Shown here one piece after another: positions 56,912 to 64,000 of a stretch of 64,000 bases of DNA (position 1 is its first letter; every line of letters starts with the position of its first letter). Origin of the DNA: an uncultured Spirochaetaceae bacterium (GTDB lineage: Bacteria > Spirochaetota > Spirochaetia > Sphaerochaetales > Sphaerochaetaceae); NCBI GenBank assembly GCA_944389505.1, contig CALXMP010000001.1:337421-401420 (forward strand), read 5' to 3'. A program made the translations under genes and the position numbers. The notes below the pieces were generated by a model. That model was not told the DNA's origin. It did not search any database and worked only from the letters and a program-made list of their open reading frames with translations.

Positions 56912-57113
56912 TGTGGAAAACTATAATAATGCATTGCATATAAATGAGTTAGATTGTGGATAACTATGTGTAAAACAATGGTGGGTTTTCCACAGTTTCC
57001 ACATGGTGCCTATCTCTGTCTTAAATGCCTGTGGAAAACTCCTTTTGATATGCACAGGTTATCAATATCTTTTCAACAGGTTTTCCACTGAATTTTCCAC
57101 AGCCTGTGGAAAA
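56912..57113. other. DnaA-box array between dnaA and dnaN, probable oriC
   Basis: Nine DnaA-box-like 9-mers in about 200 bp: TGTGGAAAA 56912, TGTGGATAA 56955 (perfect consensus), TGTGTAAAA 56967, TTTTCCACA 56986, GTTTCCACA 56995, TGTGGAAAA 57030, TTTTCCACT 57081, TTTTCCACA 57093, TGTGGAAAA 57105. An AT-rich stretch adjoins at 56843-56911. This is the classic oriC position and co-orientation of flanking genes supports it. Confidence 0.85.
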
Positions 57114-58460
57114 CTATTCCATCAGGCTGCTTTCTATTGAATTGACAGCATTCCTTACGGATTCATCTGTATCTATAAGGGATTTTATCCTGTCAACCGA
57201 ATGCATTATCGTCGTATGATCTTTACCATTCATCATCTTTCCTATCTCAGACAGAGAGTATGAAGTCAGCTTTGATGAGAGATATATTGATATATGCCTT
57301 GCAAGAATGATGTTCTTATTTCTGCTTTTTCCCTTGATATCATACTCTTTTATATTGAAATAGGATGCCGTTTTACGGATTATCATATCAATAGAGATAT
57401 CATTGTTCTTTATAGCAGGTTCTACGATAAAGTTCTTCAGATGCTCTTTTGCTATATCCAGAGTGATAGGTTTTCCTACAAGTTCTGAGAATGAGCTGAG
57501 AGTTGTGAGAGCACCTTCAAGGTCCCTTATATTCGTATCTATGCTCTGGCATATGAATTCAAGAACATTGTTGTCGAGCTTATAGTTTCTTTCCCTGCAT
57601 TTCTGTATTGCGATTGCCATTCTCGTCTCATATGCAGGTGGCTGAAGATCTACATTAAGTCCCTTTCTGAATCTTGTCTTGAGCCTATCAGTTATATCAG
57701 TAAGCTCTGTTATAGGTCTGTCACAGGTAAGTACTATCTGCTTATGATTGTCATAGAGCTCATTGAAAGTATGGAAAAGCTCTTCCTGTATCTGGTTCTT
57801 CTTCTGCAGGAAATGTATATCATCGATAAGAAGCACATCAACGCTTCTGTATTTGATCTTAAAAGCTGATGCCTTATCGGTAAGAAGAGAGTTTATGAAC
57901 TCATTGGTGAAATTCTCTGCTGTTACATAGATTATCTTCATCTTTGGATTATGCTCATCTATGTAGTTTCCGATTGACTGAAGAAGATGGGTCTTGCCGA
58001 GACCTACTCCTCCATAGATAAGGCATGGGTTATAGCTAGTACCTGGGTTCTGGGCTATAACTCTTGCTGCATTGAATGCAAAGCTGCTGTTATCCCCTGA
58101 AATGAAGTTATCGAATGAATAAATCTTATTCAGAGTCGTATTCTTTGATACATTCTCTGTCTTTGTCTTAGGCTGTGCCTTTGGTTTTGCTTTATGCTCT
58201 TTTTTCCTTGTACTGTTCTCATCTGTTATGAAAACAGTATCTATATGATGGCCTGCAATGACCGATATTGTGTTCTCTATCTCAGATCTGCAGTTCTTTT
58301 CAGCGTTGTTTTTATAGAAATCAGAGGGAAAAGCAAGGACAATCGATCCATCCTTCTCTCCCTTGTATTCAATCATATCGATATATATACGTTTTGCTTC
58401 AGGCAGAGCATCCACAAGCTGGGCTTCTGCCTCATTCCAAATTCTATCTAGATCAGACAT
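57114..58460 (-). CDS. dnaA: Chromosomal replication initiator DnaA
   Basis: A 448-residue initiator. Domain I is at the N terminus (MSDLDRIWNEAEAQL), the AAA+ domain has Walker A GGVGLGKTH and Walker B VLLIDDIHF, and domain IV ends with the box-binding signature GKDHTTIMHSVDRI. Start 58460 is set by family fit and by a TATAAT ending seven bases upstream; no ribosome site is seen, so the mRNA appears leaderless. Confidence 0.97.
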   Translation of the reverse strand: MSDLDRIWNEAEAQLVDALPEAKRIYIDMIEYKGEKDGSIVLAFPSDFYKNNAEKNCRSEIENTISVIAGHHIDTVFITDENSTRKKEHKAKPKAQPKTKTENVSKNTTLNKIYSFDNFISGDNSSFAFNAARVIAQNPGTSYNPCLIYGGVGLGKTHLLQSIGNYIDEHNPKMKIIYVTAENFTNEFINSLLTDKASAFKIKYRSVDVLLIDDIHFLQKKNQIQEELFHTFNELYDNHKQIVLTCDRPITELTDITDRLKTRFRKGLNVDLQPPAYETRMAIAIQKCRERNYKLDNNVLEFICQSIDTNIRDLEGALTTLSSFSELVGKPITLDIAKEHLKNFIVEPAIKNNDISIDMIIRKTASYFNIKEYDIKGKSRNKNIILARHISIYLSSKLTSYSLSEIGKMMNGKDHTTIMHSVDRIKSLIDTDESVRNAVNSIESSLME

Positions 58461-58467
58461 ATGCAGG

Positions 58468-58495
58468 ATTATATTACAATCAGGCAAAACGTAAA
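58468..58495 (-). promoter_or_regulatory. Promoter of dnaA (leaderless)
   Basis: On the minus strand TTTACG-N16-TATAAT, the -10 ending seven bases before the ATG. Divergent from the gyrB promoter about 80 bp away. Confidence 0.6.
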
Positions 58496-58572
58496 GCAAG
58501 CATCTATTTCGATTCCATTGTATATATAAGCAATAAAATAAATTAAGAAGATTTTACATTTAGTGTGACTGC

Positions 58573-58601
58573 TTGATGAAAAAACTGCTGGAATATATAA
58601 T
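58573..58601 (+). promoter_or_regulatory. Sigma-70-type promoter of gyrB-gyrA
   Basis: TTGATG-N17-TATAAT, near consensus. Transcription should start near 58608, just before a long hairpin. Confidence 0.8.
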
Positions 58602-58614
58602 ACATAAGGTATTG

Positions 58615-58677
58615 CGGCTCTTTAGGTCATGCTTTGACAATCCTGCTCTACGAGGCCTGCCTTATTATTAAGAGCCG
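58615..58677 (+). ncRNA. Structured leader (or small RNA) before gyrB
   Basis: CGGCTCTT and AAGAGCCG, 8 bp, close a 63-base element that contains an inner GTCA-tgctt-TGAC hairpin and a second GC-rich arm, like a small three-way junction. It begins within a few bases of the predicted transcription start and ends 15 bases before the gyrB ATG, next to its AAGGAAG ribosome site. I do not recognise it as SRP RNA, 6S RNA or a known riboswitch. Confidence 0.45.
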
Positions 58678-58692
58678 TGAAAAAGGAAGACA

Positions 58693-60738
58693 ATGCACGA
58701 TGACAATGAACTGAAAATCGCAGGGCATTCAGAGGCCGAGCTCAAGGCTGAGATCAAAGCCAGCGAAGACTACAATTCAAGCGGTATTACTGTCCTGAAG
58801 GGACTTGAGGCTGTACGCCTCAGACCAGGTATGTATATTGGATCCACAGGTATAGATGGCCTTCATCACCTTGTATATGAGGTAGTTGACAACTCCATTG
58901 ATGAGGCAATGGCTGGATACTGCAATGATATCAAGGTATATCTTGAGGATGGTCCTGATGGGGAAATCTGCACTGTTGAGGATAATGGGCGCGGTATTCC
59001 TGTTGATATACACCCTGAGGAAGGAAAAAGCTCTCTTGAGGTCGTTCTAACACAGCTTCATGCTGGAGGAAAGTTCGATCATAACGCATATAAGGTCTCA
59101 GGAGGACTTCATGGCGTAGGTGTATCCTGTGTTAATGCCTTGTCCTCCTGGATGGAAGTGACTGTACATCGTGCTCCGCATGTATACAGGCAGGTCTATC
59201 ATAAGGGAATACCTGAAAAGCCTGTTGAGATTATAGGAGATACCGATAGAACGGGAACGATAGTAAGGTTCACTCCTGATTTCGAGATAATGGAGCAGAA
59301 TTCATTCGATTATGATACTCTTGCTGCCAGATTCAAGGAGCTCTCCTATCTCAATAAAGGTATTTCAATATCCATTACCGATAGAAGAATAGAGCCTGAA
59401 AAGAGCGAGAAATTCCATGCAGAAGGTGGTCTTTCATCATTTGTTAAGTACCTTAACGAATATAAGACTACTCTTTTCGATCCTATCTCGTTCGAATGCC
59501 AGAAAGATGAGGTATCGGTTGAGGTATCGCTTCAGTACAATGATAAGTATGATGAGAAGATCTATACATTCGTAAACAATATCAATACACGCGAAGGTGG
59601 TACTCATCTCTCAGGGTTCAGGGCTGCTCTTTCAAGATGTCTGAATAATCAGCTTAAGAAGAGCGTCAAATACATGAAGAAATACTCTGAAAGCCTTGAG
59701 AGCTCTGATATATCCGAAGGTCTTACAGCTGTTATCTCGGTAAAGATTCCTAATCCTCAGTTTGAGGGACAGACCAAGATGAAGCTTGGCAACTCGAATG
59801 TGAAGGGAATAGTGGATTCACTTGTATATGAGAATCTTACCAATTACTTCGATGAATTCCCTGATTCAATCGATAAGCTCCTTGATAAGGTTACGAATGC
59901 AGCTCTTGGCCGTGTTGCAGCAAGGAAAGCAAGGGAGAATATCAGGAAAAAGAGCGAAGGCGGCGGTCTTCCGGGAAAGCTTGCTGACTGCTCTGAGCGC
60001 GATCCTAAGAAGTGTGAGGTATTCATTGTCGAGGGTGATAGCGCAGGCGGATCTGCAAAGCAGGGCCGTGATAGGCAGTTCCAGGCAATCCTTCCTCTCT
60101 GGGGAAAGATGCTGAATGTCGAGAAATCACAGGAAGCAAAGGTTCTCAACAATGATAAGCTGCAGCCTGTAATCCAGACTATAGGAGCCGGTATAACGAG
60201 ATATAACGATACTGGTTCTGATGATTATGATAGCGATGATGAAAAGCCAGCAGAGAAGGAAAAGACATTCGATCTGTCTAAGGTAAGATACCATAAGGTC
60301 ATCATCATGGCTGATGCTGATGTTGATGGATCTCATATCAGAACACTGCTTCTTACATTCTTCTTCCGCTATATGAGACCTCTTATCGAGGCTGGCTATG
60401 TTTATTTTGCTATGCCTCCTCTCTATAAGATCACTATCGGAAAGAAGATCTTCTATGCATATGATGAGGTGGATAAGAAGAGGATTCTTGCAGAGAACGC
60501 ACAGGGAATTGATGAGAACAAGATACCTATCCAGCGATATAAGGGTCTTGGAGAGATGAATCCTGAGCAGCTCTGGGAGACAACTATGAATCCTGAGACA
60601 AGGATGATCAGCAAGATATGCCTTAAGGATGCTGAGGAGGCAGACAGAGTCTTCTCGATGCTTATGGGTGAGGAAGTCGAGCCTAGGCGCGAGTTCATCG
60701 AACAGAATGCGACATTTGTCAGGACGCTTGATATCTGA
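58693..60738 (+). CDS. gyrB: DNA gyrase subunit B
   Basis: A 681-residue ATPase subunit. GHKL motifs ([22 protein letters not shown]) and TOPRIM motifs ([24 protein letters not shown]) are present. A short acidic insert ([15 protein letters not shown]) sits inside the TOPRIM region and accounts for part of the extra length. The start has GGAAG upstream and follows a structured leader. Confidence 0.97.
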   Translation: MHDDNELKIAGHSEAELKAEIKASEDYNSSGITVLKGLEAVRLRPGMYIGSTGIDGLHHLVYEVVDNSIDEAMAGYCNDIKVYLEDGPDGEICTVEDNGRGIPVDIHPEEGKSSLEVVLTQLHAGGKFDHNAYKVSGGLHGVGVSCVNALSSWMEVTVHRAPHVYRQVYHKGIPEKPVEIIGDTDRTGTIVRFTPDFEIMEQNSFDYDTLAARFKELSYLNKGISISITDRRIEPEKSEKFHAEGGLSSFVKYLNEYKTTLFDPISFECQKDEVSVEVSLQYNDKYDEKIYTFVNNINTREGGTHLSGFRAALSRCLNNQLKKSVKYMKKYSESLESSDISEGLTAVISVKIPNPQFEGQTKMKLGNSNVKGIVDSLVYENLTNYFDEFPDSIDKLLDKVTNAALGRVAARKARENIRKKSEGGGLPGKLADCSERDPKKCEVFIVEGDSAGGSAKQGRDRQFQAILPLWGKMLNVEKSQEAKVLNNDKLQPVIQTIGAGITRYNDTGSDDYDSDDEKPAEKEKTFDLSKVRYHKVIIMADADVDGSHIRTLLLTFFFRYMRPLIEAGYVYFAMPPLYKITIGKKIFYAYDEVDKKRILAENAQGIDENKIPIQRYKGLGEMNPEQLWETTMNPETRMISKICLKDAEEADRVFSMLMGEEVEPRREFIEQNATFVRTLDI

Positions 60739-60749
60739 GGAATAATGAT

Positions 60750-63230
60750 ATGGAAGACAGCCAGGAACTTACAGGGCGCGTAATCAATGCCGATATCTCG
60801 GAAGAGATGCGCACCAGCTATATAAACTATGCAATGTCGGTCATCATAAGCAGAGCGCTTCCTGATGCCAAGGATGGACTCAAGCCTGTCCATAGAAGAA
60901 TCCTCTATGATATGTTTGAGCAGGGAATCCGCTATAATACGCCAAACAAGAAGTGTGCGCGTATCGTAGGCGATGTTCTCGGTAAGTACCATCCGCATGG
61001 AGATGCATCCGTATATGATGCTCTTGTACGTCTGGGACAGGATTTCTCACTCCGTTATCCAGTTGTATCGCCTCAGGGAAATTTCGGATCCATCGATGGT
61101 GATCCACCTGCAGCAATGAGGTATACAGAGGCAAGGATGAGCCGTATCGGTGAGGAGATGCTTGCAGACATCCAGAAAGAGACCGTTGATTTCGTTCCGA
61201 ACTATGATGATTCGACAACAGAGCCAGCGGTTCTCCCAGCAGCATTCCCATTCCTTCTTACTAATGGATCATCAGGAATCGCTGTCGGTATGGCTACAAA
61301 CCTTGCTCCTCATAATCTCCAGGAAGTGGTTGATGGAATCTGTGCTTATATCGATAACCCTGATATCACCATCCCTGAGCTGATGAATTATATCAAAGGC
61401 CCTGATTTCCCATCATATGGAATCATCTGCGGTAAGAAAGGCATTATGGATGCCTATACCACAGGACGTGGCAAGATAGTCATCAGATCACGCTATGAGA
61501 TCGAGGAGAATGACAGAGGTCATGATGCGATTATCTTCACCGAACTGCCCTATCAGGTTAATAAGGCAGAGCTTGTGAAGAAGATCGATGATCTCAGGAA
61601 GGATAATATAATTCCGAATATCTCCGCTGTAAGAGATGAAAGCGGCAGGGATGGCATAAGGGTTGTTGTCGAACTTAAGCAGGGAGCTGTTCCTAAGATC
61701 GTTCTGAATATGCTGTTCAGCCGCACTGCCCTTCAGAGCAATTTCAATGCTTATAATCTTGCTCTTAAGGATGGAAAGCCGCAGCTGATGACTCTCAAGG
61801 ACATGGTTGCTGTATATGTCGACCACAGAGAAGATGTCATTGAGAGACGCACTAGGTTCGATCTAAGGAAAGCTGAGGAAAGAGCCCATATCCTTCTCGG
61901 ACTTAAGATAGGTCTTGAGAATATCGATGAAGTCATAAGGATCATCAAGGAAAGCGAAGATAACAATATAGCTTCACTTGAGCTTCAGAAGGCTTTCAAT
62001 CTCGATAAGATCCAGGCAGATGCAATCATCGATATGAAGCTTGGAAGGCTCTCGCACCTTGAGACAGATAAGATCCTCAATGAGCTTTCAGATCTTGAAG
62101 CCAAGATAGCATATTACAAGGATCTTCTCTCTGATAAGAGAAAGATTCTCGGTGTTGTCCGCGATGAGATTATTGCAATCGGTCAGAATTATGGAGACAG
62201 AAGGAGAACCGAGATCATCGAGCAGGAGCTCAATGATGCATCTCCTGAGGATTTCATAAAGAAGGAAGATGTTGTAATAAATATCTCCAGAAAAGGATTT
62301 GCAAAGAGACTTTCGACTGACGAATATAAGGCACAGGGCCGCGGAGGCAAGGGAACAATTGGCGCAAAACTTGTTGATGGGGATTTCGTTGATCATCTCT
62401 TCATCTGCTCATCCCATGATCTTGTGATGTTCGTCACAGATTTCGGAAAGGCATATTACATCAAAGCCTTTGAGATTCCGGAAGGTGCGAAGAATACGAA
62501 GGGAGCTAATATAAAGAACTTCCTTCAGATTGAGAATAATGAGAAGGTAACCTCCGTTATATCATTCTCTGAGTTCTCTGAGGATGATTATCTTCTTATG
62601 GTCACCCGCTATGGTGTCGCAAAGAAGGTAAGGCTCAATGACTTCATAAATGCTAAGGCAAGAGGCGTTAAGGCCATCATTCTTGATGAGGGTGATTCCC
62701 TTATCTCATCGATATTCGTCAAGGAAGACGATGATGTCATGATAGTGACTAAGAATGGCAAAGGCCTGAGAATCCATGCAGAGGATGTCAGGACAATGGG
62801 AAGAGCAACTCATGGTGTCAGGGGTATAAGGCTCCTTGGGGAAGATGAGGTTGTAGGAGTTGTTCCTGTTGATAATGATAAGAGAATCCTTATGATTACT
62901 GAGAACGGAAAAGGCAAGCAGGTCAGATTCGATCAGTTCATGCCTCATGGCCGTGGAACGATGGGTCAGAAAATCTACACGGTTGAGGATAAAGGACTTG
63001 TTGGAGCTGTGGCTGTTGATGATGATTCCGATGTTGTGATCATAACTCTGAAGGGACAGACAATCAGAGTCCATGCAAGAGATATCTCAATACAGGGAAG
63101 AGCTGCAATGGGCGTAAAGGTTGCTACATTCAAGAAGAAGGATGATCTCATCAATGCCATTGCTGTTACAGGGTATCAGGAAGATGAGACCCAGGAAGAG
63201 GAAGGTGCTGAACCATCTGAAGATCAGTAA
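60750..63230 (+). CDS. gyrA: DNA gyrase subunit A
   Basis: An 826-residue subunit. The catalytic tyrosine is Tyr125 in [10 protein letters not shown]. The quinolone region reads [12 protein letters not shown]: Ala86 stands where E. coli has Ser83, while Asp90 matches Asp87. The GyrA box reads QGRGGKG in place of QRRGGKG. The six-bladed C-terminal wrapping domain and an acidic tail follow. It starts 11 bp after gyrB with GAGG upstream and ends in a strong terminator. Confidence 0.97.
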   Translation: MEDSQELTGRVINADISEEMRTSYINYAMSVIISRALPDAKDGLKPVHRRILYDMFEQGIRYNTPNKKCARIVGDVLGKYHPHGDASVYDALVRLGQDFSLRYPVVSPQGNFGSIDGDPPAAMRYTEARMSRIGEEMLADIQKETVDFVPNYDDSTTEPAVLPAAFPFLLTNGSSGIAVGMATNLAPHNLQEVVDGICAYIDNPDITIPELMNYIKGPDFPSYGIICGKKGIMDAYTTGRGKIVIRSRYEIEENDRGHDAIIFTELPYQVNKAELVKKIDDLRKDNIIPNISAVRDESGRDGIRVVVELKQGAVPKIVLNMLFSRTALQSNFNAYNLALKDGKPQLMTLKDMVAVYVDHREDVIERRTRFDLRKAEERAHILLGLKIGLENIDEVIRIIKESEDNNIASLELQKAFNLDKIQADAIIDMKLGRLSHLETDKILNELSDLEAKIAYYKDLLSDKRKILGVVRDEIIAIGQNYGDRRRTEIIEQELNDASPEDFIKKEDVVINISRKGFAKRLSTDEYKAQGRGGKGTIGAKLVDGDFVDHLFICSSHDLVMFVTDFGKAYYIKAFEIPEGAKNTKGANIKNFLQIENNEKVTSVISFSEFSEDDYLLMVTRYGVAKKVRLNDFINAKARGVKAIILDEGDSLISSIFVKEDDDVMIVTKNGKGLRIHAEDVRTMGRATHGVRGIRLLGEDEVVGVVPVDNDKRILMITENGKGKQVRFDQFMPHGRGTMGQKIYTVEDKGLVGAVAVDDDSDVVIITLKGQTIRVHARDISIQGRAAMGVKVATFKKKDDLINAIAVTGYQEDETQEEEGAEPSEDQ

Positions 63231-63248
63231 CTCCTTCAAAGTAAAAGC

Positions 63249-63281
63249 ATATCGCCTGTTAATAGCAGGCGATATTTTTTC
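63249..63281 (+). terminator. Intrinsic terminator of gyrB-gyrA
   Basis: ATATCGCCTG pairs perfectly with CAGGCGATAT around a seven-base loop, followed by six T. Confidence 0.95.
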
Positions 63282-63736
63282 GACCATTTGAGGCAATAGT
63301 GTAATGATTCATTAAAGATCCATTATGAAAACAAGGATATGTAGATTGAAGAGTTGATATATAAAGACATTAACTTATATAAAAATGATATAAACATTAA
63401 AATTCAGAACAAATCAAAGCCAAAATACCCAGCTAAAACTATCAAAAATAAGGCAAAAATGTATTTATAAATAGAAACAAATAAAGAAAAGACGCTTAGA
63501 TAAATAAAGCAAATATATACCTATTGAATAGGGAAAATACGTAAAGTAAGTTTAAGGAATCTGTTTCTATGTATAGAAAATATTCATTAAAATGGCCGTT
63601 TTATGCGTTTAAACGCGGTTTTTGGAAATTAGACAACATGAAAAATCAAAATCAGAAAATGCATTCATGTCTTTATAATATATATACTCATCCATGCATT
63701 TAGTCTACAAAAATCTAGAAGAAAAATGTAAGTAAT
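63282..63736. other. AT-rich intergenic stretch after gyrA
   Basis: About 450 bp of very AT-rich sequence with no gene I can support. It holds a perfect 12-bp palindrome, GCGTTTAAACGC, at 63605-63616, and leads into the parS site. Confidence 0.5.
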
Positions 63737-63752
63737 TGTTTCACGTGAAACA
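63737..63752. promoter_or_regulatory. parS centromere site
   Basis: TGTTTCACGTGAAACA is an exact match to the bacterial parS consensus TGTTNCACGTGAAACA, bound by ParB. Its place near the origin is as expected. parA and parB are not in the window. Confidence 0.92.
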
Positions 63753-63781
63753 AGAGCCAAAATAATATTGGATGCTTGATA

Positions 63782-63934
63782 ATGACTAGTTCAAAGCAAA
63801 AATTAGAACAATGCAGATCAATACGTTATTTCATTTTGCTTGTTGATTCGATTATGGTTGTTATTACTTCCAAGTTAAAACTTTTAGTTGGATTTATATT
63901 TAGTGTGGTGGTAGGAAAGGTTTTTAACACATGA
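63782..63934 (+). CDS. Possible 50-residue membrane peptide
   Basis: A short frame starting MTSSKQKLEQC with two hydrophobic stretches (YFILLVDSIMVVIT and LLVGFIFSVVVG). GGA lies nine bases upstream. Its stop overlaps a following ATG (ATGA), as in an operon. It could still be chance in AT-rich DNA. Confidence 0.25.
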   Translation: MTSSKQKLEQCRSIRYFILLVDSIMVVITSKLKLLVGFIFSVVVGKVFNT

Positions 63935-64000
63935 AAGAAATCCACAAGCTGGGCTTGTGGTGCGGTGAGAGGGGGTTCAACCCTATAAACAAAGCCTCCT
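63931..64000 (+). CDS. Possible partial gene running off the right edge
   Basis: An open frame begins at ATG 63931 and stays open for 23 codons (MKEIHKLGLWCGERGFNP at the start). AGGAAAGG lies ten bases upstream. The base composition rises in GC compared with the sequence before it. An 8-bp hairpin (CCACAAGC with GCTTGTGG, 63942-63960) lies inside. Not recognised. Confidence 0.3.
   Translation, partial: MKEIHKLGLWCGERGFNPINKAS

Noticed and set aside
58615..58677. SRP (4.5S) RNA
   Set aside because: The conserved apical GGAA/GGAAG core is absent on both strands.
63931..64000. tRNA T-arm or tmRNA end suggested by GGGGGTTCAACCC
   Set aside because: The loop does not fit TTCRANY with a 5-bp stem and no acceptor or anticodon arms can be folded.

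Overview
The window looks like the origin region of a spirochaete chromosome, most likely a gut-type member of the Sphaerochaetaceae/Treponemataceae. Support comes from gene content and order (dnaA-dnaN-recF-dciA-rpmH-rnpA-yidC-jag beside divergent gyrB-gyrA), Gram-negative-type envelope genes (an outer-membrane barrel, a spirochaete-style relaxed lipobox), tripartite tricarboxylate transporters and moderate GC by eye. This is inference from protein resemblance; no search was run. I see no rRNA, tRNA or CRISPR array.

Layout. 0.1-8.8 kb (minus strand): a PrpR-like sigma-54 activator, then a tripartite transporter operon (tctB-tctA-tctC) with two glycoside hydrolases (GH31, GH13) downstream. 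A -24/-12 promoter and two inverted repeats fit sigma-54 control. 8.9-16.6 kb (minus): parE-parC, a pseudouridine synthase, an outer-membrane barrel, a YibE/F membrane protein and alkaline phosphatase. 16.8-19.3 kb: leuS. 19.4-22.4 kb: an AT-richer islet with a DprA-like protein carrying an N-terminal HTH, a ComF-like phosphoribosyltransferase gene broken by one in-frame TGA, and a truncated second copy of the 3' end of sdaA. 22.5-26.2 kb: a short (class II) UvrA and the intact sdaA; the two sdaA copies flank the UvrA gene as direct repeats. 27-30.7 kb: an iron-type ABC importer. 30.7-34.2 kb: DUF4416, a DAHP synthase-prephenate dehydratase fusion, endonuclease III and a DoxX-like protein. 34.3-41.7 kb: pth, an EamA exporter, a very long GH13 protein, a dicarboxylate symporter, an unknown membrane protein and an XRE regulator. 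41.7-48.5 kb: gpmI, Xaa-Pro aminopeptidase and lgt (minus), then an S41 protease and rsmE (plus). 48.6-49.6 kb: a sigma-54 activator without a DNA-binding domain.

49.6-64 kb is the replication region. DnaA-box-like 9-mers occur in two arrays, one in the dnaA-dnaN gap and one about 7 kb away beside a perR-rubrerythrin operon. The minus-strand genes between the arrays and the plus-strand gyrB-gyrA are co-oriented with forks leaving the dnaA side. A perfect parS site lies downstream of gyrA.

Regulation. Several genes (parE, leuS, dprA, uvrA, pth, dnaA, nearly sdaA) lack a Shine-Dalgarno sequence and have a -10 element 6-9 nt before the ATG, which predicts leaderless mRNAs. Others carry strong GGAGG sites, so both modes seem to coexist. 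The perR operator, the twin sigma-54 enhancer sites, the dprA palindrome and a structured gyrB leader are the clearest local control elements.
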